NCBI RefSeq assembly: GCF_000430005.1
Contig: NZ_AUCY01000013.1
Span: forward strand, 1-64,000
Length of the DNA: 64,000 bases
From: Desulfovibrio cuneatus DSM 11391
Lineage (GTDB): Bacteria; Desulfobacterota; Desulfovibrionia; Desulfovibrionales; Desulfovibrionaceae
Direction: 5' to 3'
Both the position numbers and the translations under genes were made by a program. The notes under the pieces were generated by a model, which was not told the DNA's origin, did not search any database, and saw only the letters and a program-made list of their open reading frames with translations. This document shows, one piece after another, positions 33,982-43,273 of the stretch (within the stretch, counting starts at the first letter, position 1; each line of letters begins with the position of its first letter).

Positions 33982-36600
33982 ATGAGCCAGTTCACCACCA
34001 TGCTGACACAAACACAAAGCCCCACCCACCGCGCCAAGCTTACCCGCCGTGACCTTTTGGCCTTTGAGCAACGCCTGCTTGGTATGCTGCGCCAATTCAT
34101 CACCTTCAGGTCACACAGTGTGCTGTTCCCCAGGGAACATAGCCACCAGCAACCAGTTTGGCTTGAAGAAGAGCAAAAAATACTGCTCCCCCTGCCAGCA
34201 GTGGAAGGAGGCACCCTTGGGGTGTTTCTGGCACGTAGGGTGGAACCACACGGTGCTGCCAGCCTGGTGGAACAATGGCCCAACCTTGCCCCCCTGATGT
34301 TGGAAAACTTGCTGCTGTATAAGCAAAGCCTGTGCGACCAAGCCACAGGCCTTTACAGCCGCCATTATTTAATGCAACGGCTGTGCGCTGGCATTGAATC
34401 GTTCCGCGAAGGGGCCAGCGGCCCTGCCCGAACCGAAGCGTTGACAGAAACAAAGCAGGAAGCCCGGGCAGGGGCAAAAGCCCAAAAACGGGAGAGTGTT
34501 ACCGCCAGTAAAGGGAACGCCACCCCGCCGGAAACAGCACACCTGCAAAATGGTCTGGAAAATACCAAAGAAATGGGTACGGAACAGCCAACTGCCCCCC
34601 TGCCCGCTGAAACTGGCCTGCTGCGCACGGAAAACCTGGGTACTGCGTTCACAGCCCAGGGGTGCCTTGGTATTATCACAGTGCGTTTTTCCGGCCTGCG
34701 CGATGTGGTGCGGGAATTTGGCTACCAGTTTGCCGACACCCTGGTGGTTGAACTGGCAGACACCCTGCAAGCCAATGTGCCGGAACAGGCCCTGGCCACC
34801 CGCACAGGCGATATGGAGTTTGCGGTGTTGCTGCCTGCCACCACCCAAAAGGGCTGCCGGAAACTTTCCGTTAACCTTGCGCAAAATTTACGAAAAGTTA
34901 CTATTGAACACCCCTTGCGCCGCAACCGCGTGGGGCTTGCTACAAGCATTGGCTATGCCCTGTTCCCACAAGATTCCGATGCATCCCTCGCCTTGCGCAC
35001 CCCACACGACCAGGCCGCCATACTGCTGCGCCAAGCCCGGCTGGCGGCAGCCCTGGCTGATGAGCAACACAGCCTTGCCTCTACCCCGGAAGAAGGGGAA
35101 CGGGTTATGGGCTTTAGCCGCATTCTGGCGGAAGGAGGGCGGGTACGCGAAATTCTGCCACTTTCCAGAGCAGTGGTCAGCCTTGGCAGCAACATGCACG
35201 CCCGTGAAGGCATGCGCTTTTCCGTGTGGTCAACCAACTACCCCGTACAAGGGGAACGCAGCACCAGCCCACTCCCCCCGCTGTATAAGGGGGAACTGGT
35301 ACTTATGCAGGTGCAGGAAAACGCCTCCCTTGCCGAAATTATTCACGTGGGGGACCCTTCATGGCAGGTGGCCCCAGGCGACTGCCTGCGCCTGAGCCAG
35401 GACCAGCAATATTCACGCGCAGACAATGCCATGCATGGGCCAGACCCCATTACCGGGCTGCTGCGCCATGCCGATTTCCTGGCAGCCTATGCCAAACAGC
35501 GTGAAACATGCCGGGAATTTGGGCTGGTGCTCTTGCGCGTAACCCCGCGCCCCCAGGTTGAAGACGCAGGGGAAGCGGCCCTGTGGCATAACCCGGAAGA
35601 ACTGATGGCAGAAGTGGCAAGACTGTGCCAGGAAGAGCTTGGCCCCGCACTTGGGGGGCGTTACGGCCTTACAAGCCTGCTCTACTTTCACCCCCACACA
35701 ACACCGGAAGCGCTGGAGCCACTGTACAAAACCCTGGCAGAAACATTGCAAAAGCGCCTTCCCGTGACCACAGTCACAGGCATTGCTCATTTTCCCTTTT
35801 TGGAATACCGCAAGGCAGACACCCTGGAAAACTGCCAAAAAGCCCTGGAATACGCCATTCTGTTGCAAGAACCCCATGTTGGCATACTCGACTCCCTGGC
35901 CCTCAACGTGAGTGCCGACAGAATGTACAGCCAAGGCAACATTTTTGGAGCCATTCAGGAATACCAGAATGCCCTTATGGCAGATGAAAGCAACAGCATG
36001 GCCTGGAATTCCCTGGGCATTTGCCTTGCCAGCATTGGCCGCCACTGCGAAGCGGAACACCACTTTTCCAAGGCCTTGCACCACGCACCGGAAGAACCCA
36101 TGACCCTGTACAACCTGGCCTTTGTAAGGCAACTACAGGGCAATGTGGAAGATGCCGTGAACCTGTATGTGCGTTGCCTGAACAAAGACCCTGGCCACCT
36201 GTATGCCTTGATACGCCTTGGGCAAATAGCGGAAAACGCTGGCGACTTTTACCAGGCACGGGCCCTGTATGAAGCCGCAGCCGCCCAGCCCGACGGCACA
36301 GGCATAACCCGCCGCCACTTTGCCCGCCTGTGCAGGAATGAAGGCAACCCCGACGAAGCCCGCGAACACCTGCATGAAGCACTGCTGGCCAACCCGCAAG
36401 ACGCCTTTGCCATGCAACTGCTGGCCGGGCTTTACCTGGATGCAGGGGAAGACCCGGACCTTGCGGCCTCCTTCGCACGGCAAAGCGTTTCCTTAAGGCC
36501 GGAGTTGAAAACTGGCTGGCTGGAACTGGCCCGCGCCCTAGAAGCCCTGGGAAGCCTGCCAGAAGCGCGCGAAGCCCAACTTCAGGCCGAACGGTTGTAG
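33982..36600 (+). CDS. Degenerate GGDEF-domain protein with C-terminal TPR repeats
   Basis: An 872-residue cytoplasmic protein. Residues 1-115 resemble a GAF-like sensor segment. A GGDEF-like domain starts at DQATGLYSR (119-127) and is interrupted by a low-complexity insert (about 145-215); the GGDEF position reads TGDMEF (275-280), so cyclase activity is probably lost. A second GGDEF-like domain starts at DPITGLLRHADF and has GGRYGLTSLL, also degenerate. From about residue 645 several TPRs follow (AIQEYQNALMADESNSMAWN, SLGICLASIGRHCEAEHHFS, LYALIRLGQIAENAGDFYQA). Likely a c-di-GMP-responsive or scaffold protein (inference). The start choice (ATG 33982) rests on length; ribosome site weak. 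Confidence 0.7.
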   Translation: MSQFTTMLTQTQSPTHRAKLTRRDLLAFEQRLLGMLRQFITFRSHSVLFPREHSHQQPVWLEEEQKILLPLPAVEGGTLGVFLARRVEPHGAASLVEQWPNLAPLMLENLLLYKQSLCDQATGLYSRHYLMQRLCAGIESFREGASGPARTEALTETKQEARAGAKAQKRESVTASKGNATPPETAHLQNGLENTKEMGTEQPTAPLPAETGLLRTENLGTAFTAQGCLGIITVRFSGLRDVVREFGYQFADTLVVELADTLQANVPEQALATRTGDMEFAVLLPATTQKGCRKLSVNLAQNLRKVTIEHPLRRNRVGLATSIGYALFPQDSDASLALRTPHDQAAILLRQARLAAALADEQHSLASTPEEGERVMGFSRILAEGGRVREILPLSRAVVSLGSNMHAREGMRFSVWSTNYPVQGERSTSPLPPLYKGELVLMQVQENASLAEIIHVGDPSWQVAPGDCLRLSQDQQYSRADNAMHGPDPITGLLRHADFLAAYAKQRETCREFGLVLLRVTPRPQVEDAGEAALWHNPEELMAEVARLCQEELGPALGGRYGLTSLLYFHPHTTPEALEPLYKTLAETLQKRLPVTTVTGIAHFPFLEYRKADTLENCQKALEYAILLQEPHVGILDSLALNVSADRMYSQGNIFGAIQEYQNALMADESNSMAWNSLGICLASIGRHCEAEHHFSKALHHAPEEPMTLYNLAFVRQLQGNVEDAVNLYVRCLNKDPGHLYALIRLGQIAENAGDFYQARALYEAAAAQPDGTGITRRHFARLCRNEGNPDEAREHLHEALLANPQDAFAMQLLAGLYLDAGEDPDLAASFARQSVSLRPELKTGWLELARALEALGSLPEAREAQLQAERL

Positions 36601-36621
36601 GAGAGAAAAAAAATACTGAGA

Positions 36622-36725
36622 AACTATTGGGGAGGCAGAGCCTCCCCAACCCCCTGCACCAAGGGCATTATGCCCTTGGAACCCACAGCAGCATTTGCTT
36701 TCAGGCACAGCGGGAAAGCAAAAAA
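36622..36725. repeat. Family B repeat, partial copy B6
   Basis: TTGGGGAGGC/GCCTCCCCAA, CAAGGGCATTATGCCCTTGG, and a shortened central stem TTTGCTTTC/GAAAGCAAA. The second half of the element is missing; an intrinsic terminator follows at once. Confidence 0.8.
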
Positions 36726-36731
36726 ATACCA

Positions 36732-36766
36732 AAAAAGCCCCTGCACCAACGTGCAGGGGCTTTTTG
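36732..36766. terminator. Bidirectional terminator between convergent genes
   Basis: AAAAAGCCCCTGCAC and GTGCAGGGGCTTTTT form a 15-bp stem around CAAC, with A-run and T-run on the two sides. It separates the GGDEF/TPR gene from the hybrid kinase gene. Confidence 0.95.
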
Positions 36767-36783
36767 TAAGTACCATGGAAAAA

Positions 36784-39483
36784 TTACAATGTTACGGGGT
36801 TGCCAAGTAAAAAATGCCCCAAACATGCCTGCAATTTCACATAATCAATGGGTTTTGTCAGGTGCAGGTTCATGCCAGCGGCAAAACTTTTTTCCTGGTC
36901 TTCTACCTGGGCGTGGGCTGTCATGGCAATAATGGGCAAGGTGCAGCCGCGCTGGCGCAGTTCTTTGGCGGCACTCAGGCCATCCATTACAGGCATTTGA
37001 ATGTCCATCAAAATTAGGTCAAACTGTCCATGTTCCCATGTGGCTACCCCCTCTGCTCCATTCACAGCCAAAGTGGGTACAATGCCTTCATCTTCCAGAA
37101 AAGCCATAATGATTTCCTGGTTCACTTCATTATCTTCCACCACAAGCACCCGCTTACCTGCATAAGTAGGCGCAGCCGGAGCTGAAATCGAAGCATTGGG
37201 CGCAGCACTGGCAACACCATTGGCAGCGGCAGGCACGGCTGCGGTTAACGCCTTGGCTGGGCCAGCGGGCGCCTGTTGCACCAATGGAAAAGTCACCTGC
37301 ACATGAAACGTACTGCCCTTGCCAGGAGCACTGGAAAGCTGAATGGTGCCCCCCATATGCTCTGTAAGCATTTTGGCCAGCATAAGCCCAAGGCCAATGC
37401 CCCCATGGCGGCGGGTAAGGCTGCTATCTGCCTGGGCAAAGGACTGGAAAAGAACGCTTTGCTGCTCTTGGCTTATGCCAACGCCGGAATCTTGCACCAT
37501 AATGGCAAGGGTCACTTCCTGCGTAGTGCTATGCAGCACATTCATGCTCAGGCGCACAAACCCCTGGTCGGTAAATTTCACGGCATTGCTGCAAAGGTTC
37601 AACAAAATCTGGCTGAAGCGTCTAATGTCCCCCAGCAACAAGGGCAAGTGCTGCACCTGTTCGTCAACTTTGGCAGTAAATACCAAACCTTTTTCGTTGG
37701 CGCTTGCTTCCACCACTCCAGCCACTACAGTAAAGGCCTGCATGGCAGTAAATGGCCGGGGGGTAAGGGTTACCCTGCCTTGCTCCATTTCAGAAAAATC
37801 GAACAGGTCGTTAATAATTTGCAGCAAAATATCGGCGGAAACCTGAATTTTGTGCAGCACTGGCTGAATATTCTCTGTGGGGGAAGATTCTAGGGCTCGC
37901 TTCACAAAGCCGAGAATGCCATTCATAGGGGTACGAATTTCATGGCTCATGCGGGCAAAAAACTCGCTTTTTGCCTGGGAAGCGGCTTCTGCCTGCTCCT
38001 TGGCTGCAAGCAGGGCCCGTTCATGGCGGCGCTGTTCACGCATGTCGCGCACGTAGCTGAGCAGGCATTCCTGCCCGCTATACTGAATAGCCACGTGGGT
38101 CAATTCACAGGGAATATGCGTACCCTGCGGGGTTATGAACATAACTTCTTCCCGCCATACCCCATTGCGGTGAATGCGTTCCTGAACAGCCCCGGCCTGC
38201 AATAACAGCAGGGTATGTAAATGGCTGTTGCGCAGGGCCTCTTCTTCCGAACCAAGGCCAAGCAGGGCAACGGCACCTTCGCTCACCGAAATAATGGAAT
38301 TTTCCTTCCACACCACATACCCGTCCAGGGAAAGGCGGAAAACCGCATGCATAACCGCTTCAAGGTTACGCTTTTGCTCCAGCCCTTCTTCCATTTGGTT
38401 GGTGCGGTTATACAGTTCCGCCAAATGGGTGCTGAAGGTATCAAGCAATTGCACCACAAGGGCAATTTCCTGAATATACACATGGGGTGCAGGGGCACAT
38501 TCCTTGCCTTCCCGCAGGGCCGCAAGTTTTTGCGAAGTCCAGCGCACCGGCACCGTTACAAGCCCGGTAACCAGAAAATAATACAGCAGAAAAACAACCG
38601 CAGTGGCCCCAAGGAACCACATGGAGAAAAACCGCAGTTCTTCCCCGGCGTCTATAATAGAGCGCAACAGCGTAATAATGGAACTTTCAGTACCACCAGC
38701 AATATTTTCCCGCAAAAGTACGAGTTTTTCGTCAACAGTTTCCCAAAAATCCTGGGCAAGTTGCGCTTGTTCACCAATTTTTGCCAGTAGTTCTATCCTG
38801 GCCTGGATGGCATATACAGCTTCACTCAGTTGGGGTTTTAATGCAACTTCCAGCCCAGGGCTTGTGGACACAATATTGTTGAAAACACGGCGCAACCCCT
38901 GTACCAGAGTTTGGGTTTGGCTGTTTTCTTCCTCCAGGTTAAACTGGCGGTGGGCAATGGTAAACATTACCCCGCGGGAGCTTATTTGGAACAGGAAATT
39001 GATGTCGTCCCTGTTCATGGCTTCATTGCCAAGCACAAGCACAGCCTTGTGGTACGTTTTTTCCAGTTCCGCCACCTGGTTCCATTGCTTGTCCAGGTCG
39101 TCAAGGGAATCAGCAAGGCTATTAATATCTGCCATGGTTTGTACAAGCATGGCAGAAAAAGTGCTGTCGCTGGCGCGGGAGTTACGCTTCACCAAATCTT
39201 GGGCAGTAAGGCGCAATTCTTTGCGCTGGGAAATACTGGGAGAATGGTTCAGCACTTCAGCAATGCGGCGCAACGCACTTAAGGTAATAAGGTCGCGCTG
39301 GCTTTCCATAAGCACGGGCATACGTTCTTCTTCAATGGAAGAAGCGTTCTTTTCAATGGCAGTTATATGACGCATGCCCGCAAAATAAGCCCCAAGCACT
39401 ACGGCAAGGAGCAAAAGCAGGCAAAACGCATTGAAAAATCCAATGCGTATGCGAAAGGGGCGTAAGGAGGAAAAAAGGGCCAT
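36784..39483 (-). CDS. Hybrid sensor histidine kinase with receiver domain
   Basis: An 899-residue membrane kinase. Membrane segments at about 17-36 and 286-308 flank a 250-residue periplasmic helical sensor (TorS-like four-helix type). PAS-like region about 375-485, HisKA with phospho-acceptor His514 in [19 protein letters not shown], HATPase with N box [12 protein letters not shown]1 DSGVGIS and G2 [14 protein letters not shown] Pro/Ala linker precedes the receiver ([27 protein letters not shown] with the acceptor Asp). No HPt domain follows, so a separate HPt protein is needed; the one at 3851 is a candidate. The start ATG 39483 follows GGAGG. Confidence 0.93.
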   Translation of the reverse strand: MALFSSLRPFRIRIGFFNAFCLLLLLAVVLGAYFAGMRHITAIEKNASSIEEERMPVLMESQRDLITLSALRRIAEVLNHSPSISQRKELRLTAQDLVKRNSRASDSTFSAMLVQTMADINSLADSLDDLDKQWNQVAELEKTYHKAVLVLGNEAMNRDDINFLFQISSRGVMFTIAHRQFNLEEENSQTQTLVQGLRRVFNNIVSTSPGLEVALKPQLSEAVYAIQARIELLAKIGEQAQLAQDFWETVDEKLVLLRENIAGGTESSIITLLRSIIDAGEELRFFSMWFLGATAVVFLLYYFLVTGLVTVPVRWTSQKLAALREGKECAPAPHVYIQEIALVVQLLDTFSTHLAELYNRTNQMEEGLEQKRNLEAVMHAVFRLSLDGYVVWKENSIISVSEGAVALLGLGSEEEALRNSHLHTLLLLQAGAVQERIHRNGVWREEVMFITPQGTHIPCELTHVAIQYSGQECLLSYVRDMREQRRHERALLAAKEQAEAASQAKSEFFARMSHEIRTPMNGILGFVKRALESSPTENIQPVLHKIQVSADILLQIINDLFDFSEMEQGRVTLTPRPFTAMQAFTVVAGVVEASANEKGLVFTAKVDEQVQHLPLLLGDIRRFSQILLNLCSNAVKFTDQGFVRLSMNVLHSTTQEVTLAIMVQDSGVGISQEQQSVLFQSFAQADSSLTRRHGGIGLGLMLAKMLTEHMGGTIQLSSAPGKGSTFHVQVTFPLVQQAPAGPAKALTAAVPAAANGVASAAPNASISAPAAPTYAGKRVLVVEDNEVNQEIIMAFLEDEGIVPTLAVNGAEGVATWEHGQFDLILMDIQMPVMDGLSAAKELRQRGCTLPIIAMTAHAQVEDQEKSFAAGMNLHLTKPIDYVKLQACLGHFLLGNPVTL

Positions 39484-39814
39484 GGCACTCTCTGGCTAAA
39501 AAACACGGGGAAAAGCAGAGCAAATTCCCCTTGAAACGCTGGGGACAAAGCAATATACCCCAAAAAAAACAGTCCAACAAGAAATAAACGAAGACGAGGC
39601 GTTTGGCAACAACTTGAAATAAATAAATCAGTAATATCAATATTGTGCTATAAAATTCATTCCCCTATGCCTCAAAAATGAATTCATAGTTATTGGTATT
39701 GCCTCAGGAAAGCTGCCTATTATGCAAAATGAGGGTTGAAAAAACAGGAGGCACTTGTGCACGGTAATGCGTGAAAAGCTTTCCATAGGAGTAACCTCAT
39801 AATAGTATTGGAAA
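39484..39814. other. Gene-free, partly AT-rich stretch
   Basis: Upstream region of the hybrid kinase gene and downstream region of comF. 39600-39740 is A/T-rich and probably holds the kinase promoter, but no convincing promoter pair, operator or hairpin was identified. Confidence 0.4.
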
Positions 39815-40585
39815 TCAGCGGTCCTCAGGTTTACGCTGGTGCACGGAAGTACGGCACACCACCATGCAGGCTACTTCAACCGCACCGGCCCGCAGCAGGG
39901 CCTTGGTGGCAGCCCGCAGGGTCTCCCCTGTGGTGCTTATATCATCCACCAGTACCACCTTGTGCCCGGCAACATGCTTTGTTTCCGGCACATGAAACAC
40001 GCCCTGTATGTTTTCCTTACGGGCAGCACGGGGCAGTTGGGCCTGCGGGGTGGTGGCCCTGGTGCGTTCCAGCGCTTCAGGAAGGAGCAAAGGCCGAGCT
40101 CGTTCCGGCCACTGGCTATATAATGCCTTGCACAGCTCATACGCCTGATTATAGCCACGTTGCTGCAAACGGTGGGCATGCAGGGGCACCGGCACCAGCC
40201 GGGTGTACCCCACAGGGGCAGGCCCCTGCCTGGCCAGCACTAGTCCTGCCAACGGGTTGGCAAGCACCAGTTTTTCCTGAAACTTGAAGGAAAGCACAAG
40301 ACGGCGCAACAGTCCTTCATAAGGGGCAAAAAACGTAAAGCTGCTCCATGGCGGGGGCGATTGCACACACCTGCCGCACGGCGCAGGAGGCAATAGGGGC
40401 CAAGCGGCTATTTCACCGCACAAGGGGCAATACCCGGTACACAACACAATAAGCTTTTCCAGGCAGGCAGGGCAAAAATACTGGCTTGTGGCATGACCAC
40501 TGCTCCCATAAGGAACAAACGGCGCAGAACAGGCTGCGCAGCGCTTTTCCGCCCATACCCCGTGCCACACGCCGTGCCCCGGCAT
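39815..40585 (-). CDS. comF: ComF-family phosphoribosyltransferase-like protein
   Basis: A 256-residue protein. The N-terminal double zinc finger is formed by CAACSAPF, CPACLEKL, CPLCGE and CGRC; the C-terminal phosphoribosyltransferase fold shows LVPVPLHAHRLQQRGYNQAY and the PRPP loop VLVDDISTTGETL. In naturally competent bacteria ComFC is needed for DNA uptake; in others the role is unclear. The gene lies 4 bases after the flavoprotein gene and shares its operon. Confidence 0.92.
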   Translation of the reverse strand: MPGHGVWHGVWAEKRCAACSAPFVPYGSSGHATSQYFCPACLEKLIVLCTGYCPLCGEIAAWPLLPPAPCGRCVQSPPPWSSFTFFAPYEGLLRRLVLSFKFQEKLVLANPLAGLVLARQGPAPVGYTRLVPVPLHAHRLQQRGYNQAYELCKALYSQWPERARPLLLPEALERTRATTPQAQLPRAARKENIQGVFHVPETKHVAGHKVVLVDDISTTGETLRAATKALLRAGAVEVACMVVCRTSVHQRKPEDR

Positions 40586-40589
40586 ATGC

Positions 40590-41339
40590 TTACCCTTTTA
40601 TTTCTTGCATGGCAGGCAAGGCGTTTTCCCCATGCACCCCGGCAAGAAGGGCTTGGGCAGCCCTTGCAAAGTCCTGCACCTGCCCATTAATTTCAGCCTT
40701 GCTTGCAAGGTCATTTTTCCCATCTACCCCGCGCAGTTCAAGCCCACTGGCAAAAGTGAAGCCCATGGGCTTCAAGGCCCAGCGAAGGGTGCGTAGTGAC
40801 CCGGAAAAGAGCTCTGCCCCGCGTTCCCGCCCTGCCACCAGAATGGTGAAAAAAGGACGAGGGGGGCAAACTACGGGGAGCACTTGGCCTGCCTCAGCAG
40901 CAAGGTACTGGCTCCAAAAGGGCTGTAACCTGTCCAGAAACCCTTTGGCCAGGGCGGGCAAGTGGTACATGTAAATAGGGGCAGTTATGCACACCCATGG
41001 CGCTTCCATAAGGGCATGCAGCAAGGGGGCGCTGGCATCGTTTTTGGCAAGGGGGCAGCCCAGCAGGGGGTGCCAGCCCTGGCCCGGTGTAAACAACGTG
41101 CCTTTTGCCGCGGCCACAGCACAAGCCCCGCACCCGTTGCAGGGAGTTATGGTGTGCTGGCGCAATATTTCTACCCGGCACGGCACCCCACCTTCCTGCA
41201 TGGTGGCAGCAAACAGGGTGGCGGCAACTTCAGAATTGCCACCAGCCCGCGGGCTGCCGCACAGCACTAAGGGCAGTTGGTTAGATGTTGCTACTGCGTT
41301 GGTAATTTCTGCATTCGGCAAGGAAGATACTTTATGCAT
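40590..41339 (-). CDS. Flavodoxin-fold NADPH-dependent FMN reductase / iron-sulfur flavoprotein
   Basis: A 249-residue protein. The FMN phosphate loop is LCGSPRAGGNS (residues 28-36 region), and CNGCGAC shortly after is the compact cysteine motif seen in iron-sulfur flavoproteins; WVCITAPIYMYHLPALAKGF followed by LDRL is the isoalloxazine-binding loop. The C-terminal third (GRERGAELFSGSLRTLRWAL) packs as a lid. Probable electron-transfer or quinone/metal-reducing enzyme in anaerobic metabolism. The start is ATG 41339; a TTG two codons earlier is possible. It is followed closely by comF. Confidence 0.82.
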   Translation of the reverse strand: MHKVSSLPNAEITNAVATSNQLPLVLCGSPRAGGNSEVAATLFAATMQEGGVPCRVEILRQHTITPCNGCGACAVAAAKGTLFTPGQGWHPLLGCPLAKNDASAPLLHALMEAPWVCITAPIYMYHLPALAKGFLDRLQPFWSQYLAAEAGQVLPVVCPPRPFFTILVAGRERGAELFSGSLRTLRWALKPMGFTFASGLELRGVDGKNDLASKAEINGQVQDFARAAQALLAGVHGENALPAMQEIKG

Positions 41340-41366
41340 GAGCAAAGCTACCCGGCTGAGATGTTA

Positions 41367-41495
41367 CTGAAAACGCTCAGTTTTTCGTTTGGCAAGGCAC
41401 GAGCTATTTTTTAAACAGGAGTGGACTCTTCCGTCCTCGACTGTTTCAAAAATAGTGAGTAACACCGCCAAACGGAAAAATGAGCGTTTTCTTAG
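41367..41495. repeat. Family A long hairpin, copy A5
   Basis: GAAAACGCTCAGTTTTTCG / AAAAATGAGCGTTTTC outer arms, GTTTGGCAAGGC / CGCCAAACGG, and an inner stem AGCTATTTTTTAAACAG.. / CTGTTTCAAAAATAGT with the loop GGACTCTTCCGTCC. It lies between the metallo-hydrolase stop and the flavoprotein start. Confidence 0.85.
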
Positions 41496-42118
41496 GCAAA
41501 ATCACTCACATAGGGGTTGTTGCGCACCTCATCCCCAATGGTGGTAGAATCGCCATGGCCGGGGTAGGCAGTGGTGTTTTCCGGCAGGGTAAACAGCTTG
41601 GTGCGGATGGATTCCAGCAAGGTTTCTGTATTGCCGCCTTCCAGGTCTGTGCGCCCAACAGAGCGTTCAAACAGGGTGTCGCCCACAAACACCACGCTGC
41701 TTTTGGGGAAATAGAAGCACAAGCCACCCGGAGTGTGCCCCGGTGTGGCAATAATTTGGCATGTCTCCCCGCACAGCTCCAGGCTCCCTTCTGCCAGGGC
41801 CTTAGGCTGATACGCTGGCACTTTAGGAAAGCCCCATGCCCCGCCAGCGCCAATTTCCAGGCCCAGCAAATAGTTATCGTCTGCGTTGGCATAGCAGGCA
41901 GCGCCTGTGGCTTCCACCAGCTTTGCCACGCCATAAGTGTGGTCAAAATGCAGGTGGGTAAGCAGCACGTGGGTCAACTTCACGCCTTGTTGTTCCAGCA
42001 GGGCCAGCACCGGGGCCGGGTCGCCCCCTGGGTCTACCACCACAGCGCTGCTGGCGTTGTGCGCTACATAACAGTTTGTTTGCAAAGGCCCAAGGGGCAA
42101 GGTGTGAATGCAAAGCAT
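41492..42118 (-). CDS. Metallo-beta-lactamase-fold hydrolase (glyoxalase II-like)
   Basis: A 208-residue protein. Metal ligands are seen in THLHFDH (54-60), in ATPGHTPGG, in FVGDTLFERSVGRTDL and in AYPGHGD, the standard HxHxDH...H...D...H set of glyoxalase II/YcbL enzymes. It probably hydrolyses a thioester such as S-lactoylglutathione or a related thiol adduct. The gene ends 4 bases inside the neighbouring Family A repeat. It is 12 bases after the TPR lipoprotein gene and co-directional. Confidence 0.9.
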   Translation of the reverse strand: MLCIHTLPLGPLQTNCYVAHNASSAVVVDPGGDPAPVLALLEQQGVKLTHVLLTHLHFDHTYGVAKLVEATGAACYANADDNYLLGLEIGAGGAWGFPKVPAYQPKALAEGSLELCGETCQIIATPGHTPGGLCFYFPKSSVVFVGDTLFERSVGRTDLEGGNTETLLESIRTKLFTLPENTTAYPGHGDSTTIGDEVRNNPYVSDFA

Positions 42119-42129
42119 GGTATGTTTTC

Positions 42130-42963
42130 CTATTTTTTACCTTTTTTTTCTAAGTCCTGAATGCGCATAGCAATAACCTGCTGGTTTGGGTAGGTATCGC
42201 GTATGCTTTCGTACAGGGCTTTGGCCTTGGCGAATTTTTCCTGTTGTTCATACACATCGGCCAAGGCAAAAAGCCCCAGCACCAGGTGTTCCTCGTTTAT
42301 TTCCGGCATGGAAATAAGCGCTTCCAGGGTTTTTTCCGCTTTGGGCAAATTATCTGTCAGGGCTTCGGCAGTTGCCAGTTCATATTGGCACTCCACCTTG
42401 GTGGCCAGCTTTACCGGCAATTCAAGGCACAGTTCCAGGGCTTCCGTAGCCAGGGTAAAGTCCAGCCGCCGCAAATACGCACCAGAAAGGCTGATGTAGG
42501 CAGCGGCCTTTTCTTCTGCCGGGGTTTGGGGTTCTGCCACCAGCAACTCCCACAGCGTTATGGCCCTGGTATACTCTTTCAGGCTGGCGGCCACGTCGGC
42601 CAACTGAATTTGAATAATGCGCTTGCGTAAAGGGTCGCTGGCAAATTCTTCCAGCATAATTTCAAGGTAGGAATGCGCTACCCGCTTTTCCTGCCGAAAG
42701 TTCAGGGCAATGTCCAACAGGCGCTGCCACACGTACCAGCGCTTTTCATTTTCCTGATTCTTACGCAAAAAACGCTCATAATGCATTTCAGCATCAGCAA
42801 TTTCTTTATGCTCGTAAGCCACCTCGGCAAGCTGGAAGTCGTTTTCCACCTCGGGCGTGCGGTTACACCCCCCGGCAAAAAACAACAGGCACAGCAAAGC
42901 ACACCCAAGCAATACCCGGCCTGTACCCTGTGCTAATGAAAAATATGTAGATTGTGCAGCCAT
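42130..42963 (-). CDS. TPR-repeat lipoprotein
   Basis: A 277-residue exported protein. The N-terminal segment ends LLCLLFFAGGCNRTPEVEND, with an acceptable though not ideal lipobox (AGGC). The remainder is a TPR solenoid (DFQLAEVAYEHKEIADAEMH, YISLSGAYLRRLDFTLATEA, HLVLGLFALADVYEQQEKFA, KAKALYESIRDTYPNQQ). The start at 42963 gives the signal; the open frame upstream lies in repeat DNA. Possibly an envelope assembly factor; no clear family. Confidence 0.75.
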   Translation of the reverse strand: MAAQSTYFSLAQGTGRVLLGCALLCLLFFAGGCNRTPEVENDFQLAEVAYEHKEIADAEMHYERFLRKNQENEKRWYVWQRLLDIALNFRQEKRVAHSYLEIMLEEFASDPLRKRIIQIQLADVAASLKEYTRAITLWELLVAEPQTPAEEKAAAYISLSGAYLRRLDFTLATEALELCLELPVKLATKVECQYELATAEALTDNLPKAEKTLEALISMPEINEEHLVLGLFALADVYEQQEKFAKAKALYESIRDTYPNQQVIAMRIQDLEKKGKK

Positions 42964-42994
42964 ACGCGTTGCCTGGAAAAAAGATGGGGTATGA

Positions 42995-43265
42995 GAACTA
43001 CATTGGGAGGCTCTGCCTCCCAAACCGACCTTCTCCGTTCGGGCTTCGGGGAAATGTGCGGGTCAGCAAAGCTCCCCGCACCCTTCGCCCTTACTCTACG
43101 GCTCGCTACGCTCGCGACTGCCGTCGGCTTAAAGGACGTGACGCCCCTTGACCCCCATTTTCGTTTCCTTTTTCCGCAAAGTGGAAAAAGGAAACGTAGA
43201 TGCGGGATCCAAGGGCATCATGCCCTTGGCGGAGGGGTTTGGGGAGGCAGAGCCTCCCCAATAGT
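42995..43265. repeat. Family B repeat (B7) containing a reversed Family C copy
   Basis: GGGAGGC/GCCTCCC, then from 43028 to 43135 the reverse complement of Family C (CTACGCTCGCGACTGCC), then ACGTGACGCCCCTTG, a central stem CGTTTCCTTTTTCCGC / GTGGAAAAAGGAAACG (one wobble), CCAAGGGCAT/ATGCCCTTGG and GGGGAGGC/GCCTCCCC. It fills the gap between gyrA and the lipoprotein gene. Confidence 0.85.
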
Positions 43266-43273
43266 ATTTCTTA

